Part shown: piece by piece, positions 6,717-7,065 of the stretch
How the letters are laid out: every line of letters begins with the position of its first letter
How positions within the stretch are numbered: the first letter of the stretch is position 1
Assembly (NCBI GenBank): GCA_024230695.1
Contig: JAAERC010000281.1
Span: forward strand, 1-7,065
Direction of reading: 5' to 3'
Origin: Candidatus Zixiibacteriota bacterium
Lineage (GTDB): Bacteria > Zixibacteria > MSB-5A5 > GN15 > PGXB01
Length of the DNA stretch: 7,065 bases
Notes under the pieces: model-generated
Told to the model about the DNA's origin: nothing
The model's input: the letters and a program-made list of their open reading frames with translations, nothing else
Databases searched by the model: none
Position numbers and translations under genes: made by a program

Positions 6717-7065
6717 TTAAACCCAAACCACACATTCAGGATCAGTTCCACCTTTGTAGATATTATTTATCAGATGAACGATATCGAGAATATTGATTTC
6801 CAAGTCATGATTAACATCGGCTGATTCTAATGGATCTGGGTCAGGACCGGCTTTATATACATTATTTATAAGAAAAACTACATCAAGAATATTTATATCA
6901 GGAGTACCATCAATATCACCGCAAACATAATCACATAAATCGCCAACATCATTGCCATTACTATCCTCCTGGCCAGGGTTGGCGTGCTCAGGACAATTAT
7001 CACAGGCATCTTCAACCCCATCCAAATCGGCATCTTCATGACCGGGGTTGGAAACATCAGGGCAA
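6717..7065 (-). CDS. Secreted TSP3 / dockerin protein, C-terminal part only (5' end outside window)
   Basis: The frame is open from the right edge to TAA at 6717-6719 and encodes the last ~115 residues of a fourth family member. It enters mid-TSP3 (CPDVSNPGHEDADLDGVED), continues through a DNCPEHAN unit and then a dockerin with D-I-D-G-T-P and D-V-N-H-D-L repeats, ending PECVVWV. The TTG at 7025 could be mistaken for a start codon, but the upstream residues match the paralogue at 5398-6666 exactly, so it is internal. By homology the missing part should be a signal peptide and a propeller. It would be transcribed ahead of the gene starting at 6666 and probably together with it. Confidence 0.9.
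   Translation of the reverse strand, partial: CPDVSNPGHEDADLDGVEDACDNCPEHANPGQEDSNGNDVGDLCDYVCGDIDGTPDINILDVVFLINNVYKAGPDPDPLESADVNHDLEINILDIVHLINNIYKGGTDPECVVWV

Noticed and set aside
6717..7025. A separate small 102-aa gene starting at TTG 7025
   Set aside because: The frame continues upstream to the window edge with residues identical to the paralogue's TSP3 unit, so the TTG is an internal Leu codon of a larger gene.

Overview
The window looks like AT-rich bacterial chromosome from an FCB-type lineage. The secreted thrombospondin-type-3 plus dockerin proteins ending in a CGDIDG...PECVVW tail resemble proteins I associate with Zixibacteria and neighbouring candidate phyla. That placement is a recollection of style, not a database result. 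There are no RNA genes, CRISPR arrays, insertion sequences or integration sites, and no gene-free stretch longer than about 160 bases.

Layout. (1) Bases 1-2370, minus strand: two tandem paralogues (2370->1039, then 1035->1, cut by the window edge) separated by 3 bases. Both have a signal peptide, an NHL/SMP-30-like beta-propeller and a ladder of 23-residue Ca-binding TSP3 repeats. The complete copy ends in a dockerin; in the other the dockerin lies outside the window. (2) Bases 2371-2530: a divergent intergenic region with a 20-base near-perfect palindrome and candidate promoters in both directions. (3) Bases 2531-5325, plus strand: a two-gene operon made of a small ECF-like sigma factor and a 751-residue membrane protein. 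The membrane protein carries an HxxxCxxC anti-sigma zinc motif, one transmembrane helix, a FlgO/TolB-like domain and about eleven TPR-like units. (4) Bases 5326-5397: a GC-stem hairpin serving as a likely shared terminator between convergent genes. (5) Bases 5398-7065, minus strand: two more members of the same secreted family, one complete (6666->5398) and one cut by the right edge. Their C-termini are almost identical in DNA.

How the parts may work together (inference). The sigma gene and its membrane-bound regulator sit on the opposite strand inside an array of at least four secreted, Ca-binding, dockerin-bearing propeller proteins. A reasonable model is a surface-sensing sigma/anti-sigma switch whose periplasmic TPR domain monitors the envelope or the exported proteins, with the flanking propeller genes as candidate targets. 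Nothing in the sequence proves this regulatory link. The paralogues show recent recombination: a 96-base perfect match between two copies, and different numbers of 69-base TSP3 units.
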